NCBI GenBank assembly: GCA_964370435.1
Contig: CAYJJG010000002.1
Location: 121,745-185,744, forward strand
DNA length: 64,000 bases
Reading direction: 5' to 3'
Source of the DNA: CALVGQ01 sp964370435
Lineage (GTDB): Bacteria; Bacillota_I; Bacilli_A; Erysipelotrichales; Erysipelotrichaceae
Each line of letters opens with the position of its first letter. The stretch's first letter is position 1. The notes under the pieces are model-generated. The model searched no databases, was not told where the DNA came from, and saw only the letters and a list, made by a program, of their open reading frames with translations. Below are positions 36,258-45,037 of the stretch, in pieces. Made by a program: the position numbers and the translations under genes.

Positions 36258-37164
36258 CTTGAAGAGAGCTAAAGTTTTGTAGTGCTTCTTCTTTAAAGGT
36301 GTGTTCAATATTTTCTTTATCCATAATTTCATAAACCCCTATTTTCCTCTTCTTGTTTTTACCATCATATAAACGTTGTGCACTTATCATTACTAGCACC
36401 TGCTTTAGTTGTGATTTTGAAACTTTTAACTCCAACATTCGCTCAATTGCACAACGGGTATCAAAAGCATGAATAGTCGCAAGCACTAAATGTCCAGTTA
36501 AAGCGCATCTTACGGCCATAGCCGCTGCCAACTCATCTCTAATTTCTCCAATTACAATAACATCAGGATCATGCCTTAATAGCTGTTTAATGCCTTCTTG
36601 ATAACCAAAGTTTTGTTGCTCATTGATTTGTAGTTGTACATAGCGTGAACTATAAATTTCAATAGGATCTTCTAGAGTAAAAATTTTTCGATGTTCTATA
36701 CTATTTAGTAAAGTATATAGTGTTGTAGTCTTCCCGCTACCAGTAGGTCCTGACAATAATATTAATCCAGCTGGAAATTTTATCATTCTTTTTAGTTCAT
36801 TTATCTTTTTTTTATTAAAAGTCAAACTCTCTATCTGCAATTTTATTTCAGTATTTAAAATTCTTAAAACAGCACTAGTCTTAGCTAAACTATGCAGTAC
36901 AGCTAAACGTAATGCATACTGTTTATCATTAATATACATTTCAAATTGCCCTGTTTGTGGTAGTAAGTTTTGGGCTACATCTAAATTAGCACGATATTGC
37001 AGATATCTAAACAAACGTATACTACATTGATGTTCATTAATAGTGATAATTTCCTGACGAATCCTAAATTGAATACTTATCTCATCTTGTTCAATATTAA
37101 AGTGAATATCACTAGCTTGTCTTTTGATTGCTAATTGCAGTAAAGTAATCAATTGTTTTTCCAT
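36184..37164 (-). CDS. comGA: ComGA competence pilus ATPase
   Basis: Secretion-type ATPase (GspE/PilB family) that drives pilus assembly for DNA uptake. Walker A is GPTGSGKTT, the aspartate box is FTLEDPIE, Walker B is VIVIGEIRDE and the histidine box ATIHAFDT. At 326 aa it lacks the N1 domain and the zinc site of PilB, as ComGA does. The start at 37164 has AGGAGA; an upstream in-frame ATG has none. First gene of the com operon. Confidence 0.93.
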   Translation of the reverse strand: MEKQLITLLQLAIKRQASDIHFNIEQDEISIQFRIRQEIITINEHQCSIRLFRYLQYRANLDVAQNLLPQTGQFEMYINDKQYALRLAVLHSLAKTSAVLRILNTEIKLQIESLTFNKKKINELKRMIKFPAGLILLSGPTGSGKTTTLYTLLNSIEHRKIFTLEDPIEIYSSRYVQLQINEQQNFGYQEGIKQLLRHDPDVIVIGEIRDELAAAMAVRCALTGHLVLATIHAFDTRCAIERMLELKVSKSQLKQVLVMISAQRLYDGKNKKRKIGVYEIMDKENIEHTFKEEALQNFSSLQDEIQEGVRKGYLSLKQTENDIKLS

Positions 37165-37224
37165 ATTATCTCCTATACCTAAGATATATACCATCAATTA
37201 AATCTTCCTAAGCGAATATAAAAA

Positions 37225-37248
37225 AAGGTATCCCTATCGGAATACCTT
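37225..37248 (-). terminator. Terminator of the metallo-beta-lactamase-fold gene
   Basis: AAGGTAT-CC / GG-ATACCTT stem with a single mismatch, overlapping the stop codon of the hydrolase; followed by T-run on the minus strand. Confidence 0.75.
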
Positions 37249-37849
37249 ATCTTAGATGCGGGTTATAAACTAGCTCATGCTTTAATGTTGTGAGCTCTTC
37301 ATGTCCTGGATACACAATATAGTTTTCATCTAATGTTTTGATGAATTGTAGTGTTTTCTTCATATCTCTCTCATTAGCAGAATATAAATCAGTTCGCCCG
37401 ATATCTTCTTTAAATAATACATCGCCTGTAAACAAATGATTTTCAATACCAATTAATGTACATCCCGCTGTATGCCCTGGTGCAAAATAGATCATTAACT
37501 CAAAATCACCTATGTTCATCTTACCCTCATGATACGATTTTATTGGTGAATTTATCACTGCACTATATTGATTAAAACTATTTAATTTACGTGTAGTTGC
37601 AAGTTCAATATCTTCACTATTTAAATACACTTCACAGTTATATTTTTTAACCAAATCATCTACTGCACCAATATGATCAAAATGACCATGGGTTAATACA
37701 ATAGCAACTACTTTTTCTTCTTCATTGATATGACTACTTATCTTATCGCTATTTCCTGTTGGATCAACGATAAGCACTGATTTTCTTTTTTTTATAATGT
37801 AGGTATTAGTAGCCAACATACCCATCACTAATCGCTTAATTTCTACCAT
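37247..37849 (-). CDS. Metallo-beta-lactamase-fold hydrolase (glyoxalase II-like)
   Basis: 200-aa MBL-fold protein. The metal motif THGHFDHIG, the HTAGC loop, the aspartate in FTGDVLF and the final PGHEELT are present. It belongs to the YqgX/hydroxyacylglutathione hydrolase-like group that in Bacillus also lies near comGA. The natural substrate is unknown. The start ATG has no obvious Shine-Dalgarno in the immediate upstream bases. Confidence 0.83.
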   Translation of the reverse strand: MVEIKRLVMGMLATNTYIIKKRKSVLIVDPTGNSDKISSHINEEEKVVAIVLTHGHFDHIGAVDDLVKKYNCEVYLNSEDIELATTRKLNSFNQYSAVINSPIKSYHEGKMNIGDFELMIYFAPGHTAGCTLIGIENHLFTGDVLFKEDIGRTDLYSANERDMKKTLQFIKTLDENYIVYPGHEELTTLKHELVYNPHLR

Positions 37850-37861
37850 AATTTATCTAAA

Positions 37862-37880
37862 AAAAGCCATAATGGCTTTT
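37862..37880 (-). terminator. Terminator of rpmG
   Basis: AAAAGCC / GGCTTTT stem with a five-base loop and T-runs; two bases downstream of the rpmG stop on the minus strand. Confidence 0.85.
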
Positions 37881-37881
37881 C

Positions 37882-38040
37882 TTATTTTTTCTCCTTGTGT
37901 ACAGTTTTTTTATTACAACGCGGGCAATATTTTTGAATTTCCATACGTTCAGGATTTTTTCTTTTGTTACGTGTTCCAATGTAGTTTTCTTCTTTACATT
38001 CTGAACATCTAAATGTTAGTGCTTCTCTACCTGATGCCAT
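37882..38040 (-). CDS. rpmG: 50S ribosomal protein L33, zinc-binding form
   Basis: A 52-aa gene that starts MASGREALTFRCSECKE and ends KKTVHKEKK. It has both zinc-ribbon cysteine pairs, C12-x2-C15 and C39-x2-C42, so it is the C+ form. AGGAGG lies nine bases before the ATG, and a clean terminator follows. The length and the NYIGTRNKRKNPERMEI core match L33. Too short for the usual ORF cut-off. Confidence 0.95.
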   Translation of the reverse strand: MASGREALTFRCSECKEENYIGTRNKRKNPERMEIQKYCPRCNKKTVHKEKK

Positions 38041-38150
38041 TTTATACTTCCTCCTAATAATTGCTTATAAAGTATAACATACTTCAATATAAATTCCAAT
38101 ACTTTTAAGATTAAATAGTCTTTATCTGAGGTCTATTTTATCCTATTTAC

Positions 38151-39749
38151 TTATTTTAGTACAACGATTTCTCGTAAATCACCATTGATTACATATTCAA
38201 ATGAAATAGTTTGTGTATCCTGTAAGAAAGCAACATCATCACTTACTTTTAAAGAAACGCGATATATAGTGTTATTTTCATCTTTGAAATAAGCATAAGA
38301 TGTTCCATCCACATTCAAATAACGAAGTTGTGTAATAGTGGCACTTCCTTCAGTAGTATCCTCATAAGTTAAATCATCTTCAATTTCAACACCAAGATAT
38401 TCTTCTGCAGCTGTTAAAATACCAAGCGATGAATCAGTTACTGAAACTTTTTGATAATCTTCAACATCTACAAAGGCATACATTTTAATTAAACCTGCGG
38501 CATCTTTTAAAGATAACACATACGTTGGCTTACCTTGAAGATTAATTAATAATGGGAAAGTAGATGAATAATTCTTCTCTTGTACTAATCCTCTTGCAGA
38601 CTCCATAGCTGAAAACTCTTCAGCACCAGGTACAGCGTAAAAATGAGCTTCTTTTGTACGTAAATTCACTAAAGTAAATCCGATATTACTCTCATCAGCT
38701 AACACAGAAGTAATTCCAGTATAAACATAAACATCACCATCAAGTGTTAAATAATTGTATCCTTCTGTAGTTCTACTTACACCACGTTGTCCTAAAATTG
38801 AATTGAAGAATCCATTCACATACATTCCCCAACTGTTAAGTTGTTCCATGATTAAGCCTGCATCCCATACGTTATCAATCCATGAAGGCACTTCACTAGT
38901 GTTATATTTAGTCATATCTCCTGTAATTGGGTCAACCGCAATAATACCACTTACTTCTTCAATCATATTAATACCAGTATATTTTAAAGTTTGAATTATC
39001 CAATAGGGATTTCCTTCTTCATCTACTTCAAAAGATACTTCGCCAAAAATTTCTGTAGGGTAGCCAAAACGCACATGACGCATTAAATCCTCTTGAAGAT
39101 AAGCACTTGGCATATAACGCATACCTTCTTCTAATTGTACTAAGTCAGCAACTCCTGTTGTACTATTAACAACAATATAACCAGGAACTCCTTCACTACG
39201 ATTATTAATGTAGCGTATTAGTCCTTCATACTCCAAAGGTGTTACCCTAACAATTTGTCCATTATAATTTACTTGAGTATACTCGTTAGATACTACAAAT
39301 TGTGAAATTAACTCTGGTAATTGCCCCAAAACACGATCACCTAATTTTTCCGTAGATGCTTTATCAATTAAAGGTAAATTATTAAAATCTACCTCTGATA
39401 CACTAGTTGCAAAATCAGCATCAACTACTTCAATACGTTGATGATAAGTATCTGCTATAAAGATAGGACTCAACACGAAGTTATTAATAATAATAACCAC
39501 AAACATTGCTCCAACTATACCACCCACCATCATCATTTTTTTAAATGATTTACTAGCTTCAAATTCATCCTTTTTTGCCTTATAATATACAGCTTCACTG
39601 TAAATGTAAAACAAATACACACCTAGCATACTAGCAATCCAAACATAAAATGAAACAGCACTTAAATTAAGTGGAGGAAGTATCAGGTAATAGTACACCA
39701 ATCCAACCACAAGTGCTAAAACAATTGCTACAATATTCATCTTTTTCAT
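38151..39749 (-). CDS. Membrane protein of unknown function with large extracytoplasmic region
   Basis: 532 aa. Three hydrophobic segments are at the N-terminus (about residues 5-25, 34-52, 75-93). The remaining 430 residues are beta-rich and hydrophilic, containing several repeated-looking sections (GNPYWIIQTLKY, GKPTYVLSLKD, DGTSYAYFKDE) that resemble YycI/PepSY-like or beta-propeller repeats. I do not recognise the family. It follows the PBP2 gene by 14 bases on the same strand and is probably cotranscribed, which links it to envelope growth by inference. Confidence 0.78.
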   Translation of the reverse strand: MKKMNIVAIVLALVVGLVYYYLILPPLNLSAVSFYVWIASMLGVYLFYIYSEAVYYKAKKDEFEASKSFKKMMMVGGIVGAMFVVIIINNFVLSPIFIADTYHQRIEVVDADFATSVSEVDFNNLPLIDKASTEKLGDRVLGQLPELISQFVVSNEYTQVNYNGQIVRVTPLEYEGLIRYINNRSEGVPGYIVVNSTTGVADLVQLEEGMRYMPSAYLQEDLMRHVRFGYPTEIFGEVSFEVDEEGNPYWIIQTLKYTGINMIEEVSGIIAVDPITGDMTKYNTSEVPSWIDNVWDAGLIMEQLNSWGMYVNGFFNSILGQRGVSRTTEGYNYLTLDGDVYVYTGITSVLADESNIGFTLVNLRTKEAHFYAVPGAEEFSAMESARGLVQEKNYSSTFPLLINLQGKPTYVLSLKDAAGLIKMYAFVDVEDYQKVSVTDSSLGILTAAEEYLGVEIEDDLTYEDTTEGSATITQLRYLNVDGTSYAYFKDENNTIYRVSLKVSDDVAFLQDTQTISFEYVINGDLREIVVLK

Positions 39750-39763
39750 CTTTTTTCTCCTTT

Positions 39764-41923
39764 TTATTCTAATAAAGCTGTGGGATACCCATAATAAGTT
39801 TCAAAAATACTTCTACTAATTTGAAGACATAAATTAGTTTGCGATTCATCACCATTCCATGCATTAGGTATTAAACACGCAATCGCAATTTCAGGATTAT
39901 CATAAGGTGCATAAGCAATTACACTATTATGTGGTGATGAAACCATTTCACCTTCCTCATTACTGACGCGAGCTTCAGCAGTACCTGTTTTTGCCGCAAT
40001 GGAAACTGGAGATGTTTCTAGCCCATAACAAATACCATCTTTTCCATAGACACACTCCTGTAATCCTAACTGGATACGCTCTAATGATTCGACATTATCT
40101 GCGATAGATAATACCGTAACATCATTCTCATATACTACTGATTGCGTTCCTGGATAAAAAGCCTTAGAAACTAGACGAGGTTGATACTTTGTTCCACCAT
40201 TAGCTATAGTTGAAACATATTGTCCTAGCTGCATCACAGTATAAGTATCATACTGCCCAATCGCAAAGTCAGTAATATTACCTGCAGTTTGAGAAGAACC
40301 AGTATAACCAATTGATTCGTTAGGAACATCTAGTCCTGTTTCAACCCCAAGTCCAAACAAGCTAAAATAATTACGCATTAAATCAAATGTACCCTCTTTA
40401 ACATACAGCGGCCCATCATAGGTATATTGTCCACCAGCTAAGCGTATAGCCGTTTCGATCATATAAATATTACTCGACTGTGCTAGAGCTTGAACTTCAT
40501 TAATATATCCTAAATTTTTCCATGAAGCTTTTTGAGGTGTACCTTGAATTTTCATTGGTGCATCCAAAATTGTTTCATTGATTCCAATAACTCCTTCAGT
40601 TTGACCCATATACACCATTGCTGCTTTTACAATCGATCCTGGCTCATATGCATGGGTATAAACAGAAACTGGATCACTTACGATTTCATTATTACTATTA
40701 CTTACCATGCTAGCCATACTTAATACATCACCATTATTAGGATCCATAACTACAACCGATATTCTATTCATAAATTCACGGCGTTCATCTTCTTGATACG
40801 TAAGAAGTACATTTGATAAAATTTCTTCTACATCCATTTGTAAATTTATATCGATAGTTGTTTGTAAATCATAACCTTTTTTTCCTGCCTCTTCTTCAAA
40901 TAAGATGCCAGTGCCTTGTTCATCATAATCTAAATTATAGACTTTACGCTCACCAGCCAAGAGTTTTTCGTATTGTAGCTCTATTCCTGATCGTCCTACT
41001 TTTTCATTTCTTAAGTAACCTAATGCTAAATATTCATCAATATTTTCAGAAGGTAATCCTTGAGTAGCAGTCGTTACTGTACCAAATACTGCTTTTAGTG
41101 TATCATCGAAAGGATATTGACGGTCCCAATCAATTTCAACATCAAACCCTTGATATTGTTGATTATACTCTGTTAAATAAGCAATTTCTTCAGTCGACAC
41201 ATCACTTAGTATTGTTTTTATTTGCCCACTAGTTCCTGCATCCATTGCTTGTTTAATCACCCAAGCAGCTCTTAATTCATCATCAAGCAGATTTAACTCC
41301 TCGTCGCTAATACGCTCTAATCGAAGATAATAAATATCATTGCTCGATATATCACCATCATAATAACTCGTCCACTCTTCATCAGTTATTAGTGCATTAT
41401 ATCTTGTCTTTGCTTCTTCATCATATAGTACTTGATATTGATCTAATTGCTCATTAGCTACAAAATAGCTAAAAGAATTACTATGTATACTTAGATATAA
41501 ATCTTTTAAATCTCTAGAAGTTAATGATGATCCATCTACTTCAAAATCCTTTGCGAAACGATAAGCTAAAGCCCACTCCTGCGAATTCATAATATCTTGT
41601 GGTTCAAAATATGTTATATTTAAACGCTGACGAGTACCTACTAACACTTGATTATTACGATCAAGAATTTCTCCTCTAGGTGTTGTCATAGTTTGAGTAC
41701 TTTTACTATATAGAGCTAATTTTTGTGCATACTCCTCTTGTTGCCAAATTTGCACATAATATAATCTAAGAAGTAATACCAACATTAAAAAGCAGCTTAT
41801 AACTGCCAAAATTATTATTCTAAATTGTATAAGTTTAGTAAGATCTAATGCTTTTTTTAGGTATTCACTACTACCCTTCCATTTTATCGCATTACTCTTT
41901 TTAGCATCTCTTTTTAATTTCAA
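39764..41923 (-). CDS. Class B penicillin-binding protein 2 (transpeptidase)
   Basis: 719 aa. One N-terminal membrane segment (about residues 33-53), a dimerisation/pedestal domain starting at RGEILDRNN, and a transpeptidase domain with S-I-V-K in EPGSIVKAA, SSN in AQSSNIYM and KTGTAEAR. No PASTA domains. The start is a TTG at 41923 with AGGAGAG upstream; an ATG four bases earlier in another frame would give only an eight-codon peptide. A sporulation or division role cannot be distinguished. Confidence 0.92.
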   Translation of the reverse strand: MKLKRDAKKSNAIKWKGSSEYLKKALDLTKLIQFRIIILAVISCFLMLVLLLRLYYVQIWQQEEYAQKLALYSKSTQTMTTPRGEILDRNNQVLVGTRQRLNITYFEPQDIMNSQEWALAYRFAKDFEVDGSSLTSRDLKDLYLSIHSNSFSYFVANEQLDQYQVLYDEEAKTRYNALITDEEWTSYYDGDISSNDIYYLRLERISDEELNLLDDELRAAWVIKQAMDAGTSGQIKTILSDVSTEEIAYLTEYNQQYQGFDVEIDWDRQYPFDDTLKAVFGTVTTATQGLPSENIDEYLALGYLRNEKVGRSGIELQYEKLLAGERKVYNLDYDEQGTGILFEEEAGKKGYDLQTTIDINLQMDVEEILSNVLLTYQEDERREFMNRISVVVMDPNNGDVLSMASMVSNSNNEIVSDPVSVYTHAYEPGSIVKAAMVYMGQTEGVIGINETILDAPMKIQGTPQKASWKNLGYINEVQALAQSSNIYMIETAIRLAGGQYTYDGPLYVKEGTFDLMRNYFSLFGLGVETGLDVPNESIGYTGSSQTAGNITDFAIGQYDTYTVMQLGQYVSTIANGGTKYQPRLVSKAFYPGTQSVVYENDVTVLSIADNVESLERIQLGLQECVYGKDGICYGLETSPVSIAAKTGTAEARVSNEEGEMVSSPHNSVIAYAPYDNPEIAIACLIPNAWNGDESQTNLCLQISRSIFETYYGYPTALLE

Positions 41924-42051
41924 ACATTATCTCTCCTCGTTTTTATTATTATAGCTTACTTTGATTATACTGTATAGTATTTGTAGCTTATAAATAAGTA
42001 AACAAAAAGAATATTTTAATACACTGTACATTTAATAAAACACTTATTACA

Positions 42052-42060
42052 TGTTATACT
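42052..42060 (+). promoter_or_regulatory. Extended -10 promoter of ispG
   Basis: TGTTATACT on the plus strand, 20 bases upstream of the start codon; weak -35 (TTAATA) at 17 bases. Confidence 0.4.
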
Positions 42061-42079
42061 ATAGAAGAGGTGAATACAC

Positions 42080-43153
42080 ATGTATAGAAACAATACCCAA
42101 ACGGTTTTTATAAGCGATATACAGATTGGCGGACAAAATAAAGTAATCTTACAATCAATGACAAATACAAAAACAAAAGATATTGAAGCTACAGTAAACC
42201 AAATAAATGAACTTGAGCGAGCAGGATGTGAATTAGTTAGACTAGCTATCCTTGATGAAGAAGATGCATTAGCTATCAGTAGCATCAAAAGCCGTGTTGC
42301 TCTTCCTTTAGTAGCTGATATCCACTTTAATCACCGCCTTGCCCTAATAGCTGTTGAACAAGGCATTGATAAAATTCGAGTTAATCCTGGAAACATAGGA
42401 TCTTTTAATAATGTACAAGAAGTTGCTAAAGCGTGTAACAATAAAAAAATACCTATTCGAATTGGTATTAATAGTGGGTCATTAGAAAAAGAAGTATTAG
42501 AAAAATATAAAAAACCTTGCGCTGAAGCGATGATTGAAAGTGCTAAAAAACACATTGCCCTACTCAATGAATGTCAATTTGATGATATTATCCTATCATT
42601 TAAATCCAGCGATGTACTACTTACTATTGAAGCTTACAGTCTAGCTGCTGATACTTTTAAATACCCTTTACATTTAGGAGTTACTGAAGCAGGAACTTTT
42701 ACTGGAAGTGCCATTAAATCCAGCGCTGCATTAGGAACTTTATTATCTAAAGGTATAGGAGATACCATGCGTATATCGGTAAGCAGTGATCCTAAAGAAG
42801 AATTAATTATTGCTAAACAATTACTTAAGTGTTTTCATTTAACTAAAAATGTACCAAACTTAATAAGTTGCCCTACTTGCGGTCGACTACAATATAATAT
42901 GTTACCGATTGTAAATGAAATTGAAGCCTTTTTAAATACCATTAATGCTGACATTGATGTAGCTGTAATGGGTTGTCCTGTAAATGGACCTCAAGAAGCA
43001 TCACGCGCAGATATTGGTATTGCTGGTGGTAAAGATATCGGGCTTCTCTTTAAAAAAGGTGTGATGATTAAACAAGTACCACAAAGTGCTATTGTTGAAA
43101 CTTTAAAAGAAGAAATTCTAGCAATGATTTCAAATAACAAAGATACGCCATAG
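42080..43153 (+). CDS. ispG: 4-hydroxy-3-methylbut-2-enyl diphosphate synthase (IspG/GcpE)
   Basis: Reduces MEcPP to HMBPP in the MEP isoprenoid pathway using a [4Fe-4S] cluster. A TIM-barrel core (TRNTQTVFI... VNQINELERAGCELVRLAI) is followed by the cluster domain with SCPTCGR and GCPVNGP, the three cysteine ligands. Length 357 aa is normal. AGAGGTG precedes the ATG. It is one of two MEP genes here, with ispH at 49727. It is isolated on the plus strand with its own terminator. Confidence 0.95.
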   Translation: MYRNNTQTVFISDIQIGGQNKVILQSMTNTKTKDIEATVNQINELERAGCELVRLAILDEEDALAISSIKSRVALPLVADIHFNHRLALIAVEQGIDKIRVNPGNIGSFNNVQEVAKACNNKKIPIRIGINSGSLEKEVLEKYKKPCAEAMIESAKKHIALLNECQFDDIILSFKSSDVLLTIEAYSLAADTFKYPLHLGVTEAGTFTGSAIKSSAALGTLLSKGIGDTMRISVSSDPKEELIIAKQLLKCFHLTKNVPNLISCPTCGRLQYNMLPIVNEIEAFLNTINADIDVAVMGCPVNGPQEASRADIGIAGGKDIGLLFKKGVMIKQVPQSAIVETLKEEILAMISNNKDTP

Positions 43154-43182
43154 GATATATTAATATACTAATTAAAAAAAGT

Positions 43183-43223
43183 AGACGATATAATAAACTT
43201 TTTAACAGTTTATTAGTTCGTCT
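43183..43223 (+). terminator. Terminator of ispG
   Basis: Outer stem AGACGA / TCGTCT plus inner AATAAACT / AGTTTATT, followed by TTTTTT. Confidence 0.85.
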
Positions 43224-43253
43224 TTTTTCTTTTTTAAATTATATTAATAACAA

Positions 43254-43748
43254 TTAATAAGCACCTTTAGAGTATGTTACTTCATAACTATGCGTGTAAA
43301 TTTCAAATACAATACCAAATGGATCTTCAACATAACACATTTTATATGGTTTTTCATCCGGATAATACTCTTTAATTGGCATACGTTGTTTACCACCATG
43401 AGCTACAATTTTTTCAATCATTCCTTCGATATCTGGATCTTGTACAGAAAAGTGGAAAAGTCCTGTGTTTTTGAATTCAAAAGGTTGTTTTTCTTTGTTG
43501 TTGTCATTAAACTCAAATAGTTCTATTCCTATTGCATTGGATGTGACCATATGGGCAATTTTAAAATCACCATGTCCTTTACCAAACACTTCCTCACACA
43601 TAATTCCTATCGCTGAAGTATTTTCCTCTTTAATAACAGATGGTTTCATTACTACATACCATCCCATTACTTCACTATAAAACTTAACTGCCTGTTCTAA
43701 GTTAGGTACAGACAAACCTATATGTGAAAATGCTCTTGGATAATTCAT
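43254..43748 (-). CDS. VOC-family (glyoxalase/dioxygenase fold) protein
   Basis: 164 aa. Two paired beta-alpha-beta-beta-beta modules; metal-ligand positions HIGLSVP, HFSVQDPD and FEIYTHSYE in the typical places suggest a metal enzyme. The reading frame extends nine codons more, but AAGGAGG lies eight bases before ATG 43748. The gene is downstream of an HxlR regulator on the same strand. Substrate unknown: VOC proteins include glyoxalase I, extradiol dioxygenases and drug-binding proteins. Confidence 0.83.
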   Translation of the reverse strand: MNYPRAFSHIGLSVPNLEQAVKFYSEVMGWYVVMKPSVIKEENTSAIGIMCEEVFGKGHGDFKIAHMVTSNAIGIELFEFNDNNKEKQPFEFKNTGLFHFSVQDPDIEGMIEKIVAHGGKQRMPIKEYYPDEKPYKMCYVEDPFGIVFEIYTHSYEVTYSKGAY

Positions 43749-43764
43749 TTTCATTACCTCCTTA

Positions 43765-43807
43765 TTGTTGTACACTAATAATATCTCATATACAACAACT
43801 TGGACAA
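43765..43807 (-). promoter_or_regulatory. Promoter of the VOC gene with an inverted repeat
   Basis: Minus-strand TTGTCC and TATTAT are 18 bases apart. An 8-bp inverted repeat TTGTTGTA / TACAACAA (43765-43772 and 43791-43798) flanks the -10 box and could be an operator for the adjacent HxlR protein. Confidence 0.45.
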
Positions 43808-43825
43808 TAACGTACTTTTTTGTAC

Positions 43826-44167
43826 CTATATATCATCAAGCGTTATTTTATTTTTATTAGCATATTCTTTTGAAAAATTACAAAACCCTTCTACAAGTGG
43901 AATTAGACCTTTATACTGTGTAGATAATGAATATACAACATTAAGTGGTTTTTCACAGACCACCGTTCTTATCAAGATATTACTTTGTTCTAATTCTTTT
44001 AATTGTGTTACAAGCATTTTATGGGTTATATCTGAAATACCTTTTTGTAGTAAAGAAAATCTATTATCACCATTTAAAATATGCCATAAAATACGCATTT
44101 TCCATTTCCCACCTAATAAGTCCATTGATAATAGCAATGCACAAGTATATTGTTTTTTTATTTTCAT
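43826..44167 (-). CDS. HxlR-family transcriptional regulator
   Basis: 113-aa winged-helix protein. CALLLSMDLLGGKWKMRILWHIL and ISDITHKMLVTQLKELE form the family signature; the early cysteine C9 lies where redox-sensing HxlR members (YodB, HypR) carry their sensor cysteine. AAGGGTG precedes the ATG. It probably controls the VOC gene downstream and responds to an electrophile or oxidant, by family analogy. Confidence 0.88.
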   Translation of the reverse strand: MKIKKQYTCALLLSMDLLGGKWKMRILWHILNGDNRFSLLQKGISDITHKMLVTQLKELEQSNILIRTVVCEKPLNVVYSLSTQYKGLIPLVEGFCNFSKEYANKNKITLDDI

Positions 44168-44227
44168 ATTAGCACCCTTTTTATTTTAGTTTCCTCTTCC
44201 TAACTTTACCATATACAGATAATATCC

Positions 44228-45037
44228 TCAACAAACACAACCATTATTATCAAGCATAAATAAGCATTGATACCTTAAAAGATACAAGGACTTTGTAGGA
44301 CATACCTCCACACAGTTACAACAAAGAATACACTCCGTTGCATTGGTTCTATTTCTAGAATTATTTATCATATCCACTTCCATAGGACAAACTTTTTTAC
44401 ACTTATTACAGGAAATACATTTGAATTATCATTTTTAATCCTAACTAATGAAAAATAACTCATCGGATTCATAAAGACAGTAATTGGACAAATATACTTA
44501 CAGAAGGCTCGATTATCTTTACAAACAAAGGCCAAGGTAATACCGACAACATAATATAGTACATTACCAATGATAAAACTTAATAACATTATTCTTTCTA
44601 TGTTCTGCACTTTAAGCAAGAATAAACCAATTATAAAAATGAATGAACATATAAAAAGAATATATTTAATATAACGCCCCATTTTCTATGTTAAATGGGG
44701 TTGTTTATAAGGTAGCAAATCTAAAATCATTGCAGTCCAACAAGCATAACCACACCACCTCGACCAAACACACCTAGAAAAAGATAATACCATAATCCTT
44801 CGATTTGCATATTTTCATTATACCCAGATAAAAAAGCATATATAATCCTACCGCAAATTGAACAACATTACATGCATAGTGGTATTTTTTAGCATACAGA
44901 AATAAACCAAGCGATAAACATATTCCAATGTAAGAGAAATTAAACAAATAAAAAATATTATCCAACATTAACCACAAGACTACAGCGATTGTTTCAAATA
45001 AGATAAGCATTATAATTGCCGCTGTATATTTTTTCAT
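44228..45037 (-). pseudogene. Frameshifted NapH/CcoG-like 4Fe-4S membrane protein
   Basis: Remains of a polytopic protein with a C-terminal bis-[4Fe-4S] domain. Fragments in three frames: start at 45037 (GAGGAAGAT before ATG), running to GIIFF at 44774; a second frame continuing as ENMQIEGLWYYLFLGVF; a third with WCGYACWTAMILDLLPYKQP, then stop; an open section 44368-44682 (AFCKYICPITVFMNP); and in a further frame CISCNKCKKVCP and CILCCNCVEVCP, ending at 44228. At least three lesions, including a deletion between LGVF and WCGYAC. The family passes electrons from quinone or flavin carriers across the membrane to extracytoplasmic flavoproteins. Confidence 0.88.

Noticed and set aside
42016..42288. 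A minus-strand reading frame opposite the start of ispG
   Set aside because: It is antisense to a strongly supported gene, has no ribosome site and its hydrophobic content reflects the base composition.
43800..44189. Plus-strand frames of 129 and 75 codons over the HxlR gene
   Set aside because: The minus strand encodes a recognisable HxlR protein with ribosome site; the plus frames have neither motif nor ribosome site.
44368..44682. A stand-alone 104-aa membrane protein
   Set aside because: Its end is a frameshift in the middle of an Fe-S motif and its start lies inside a larger ancestral protein, so it is one fragment of the pseudogene.
44774..45037. A stand-alone 87-aa membrane protein
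   Set aside because: The ancestral sequence continues in another frame as ENMQIEG..., so this is the N-terminal fragment of the pseudogene.
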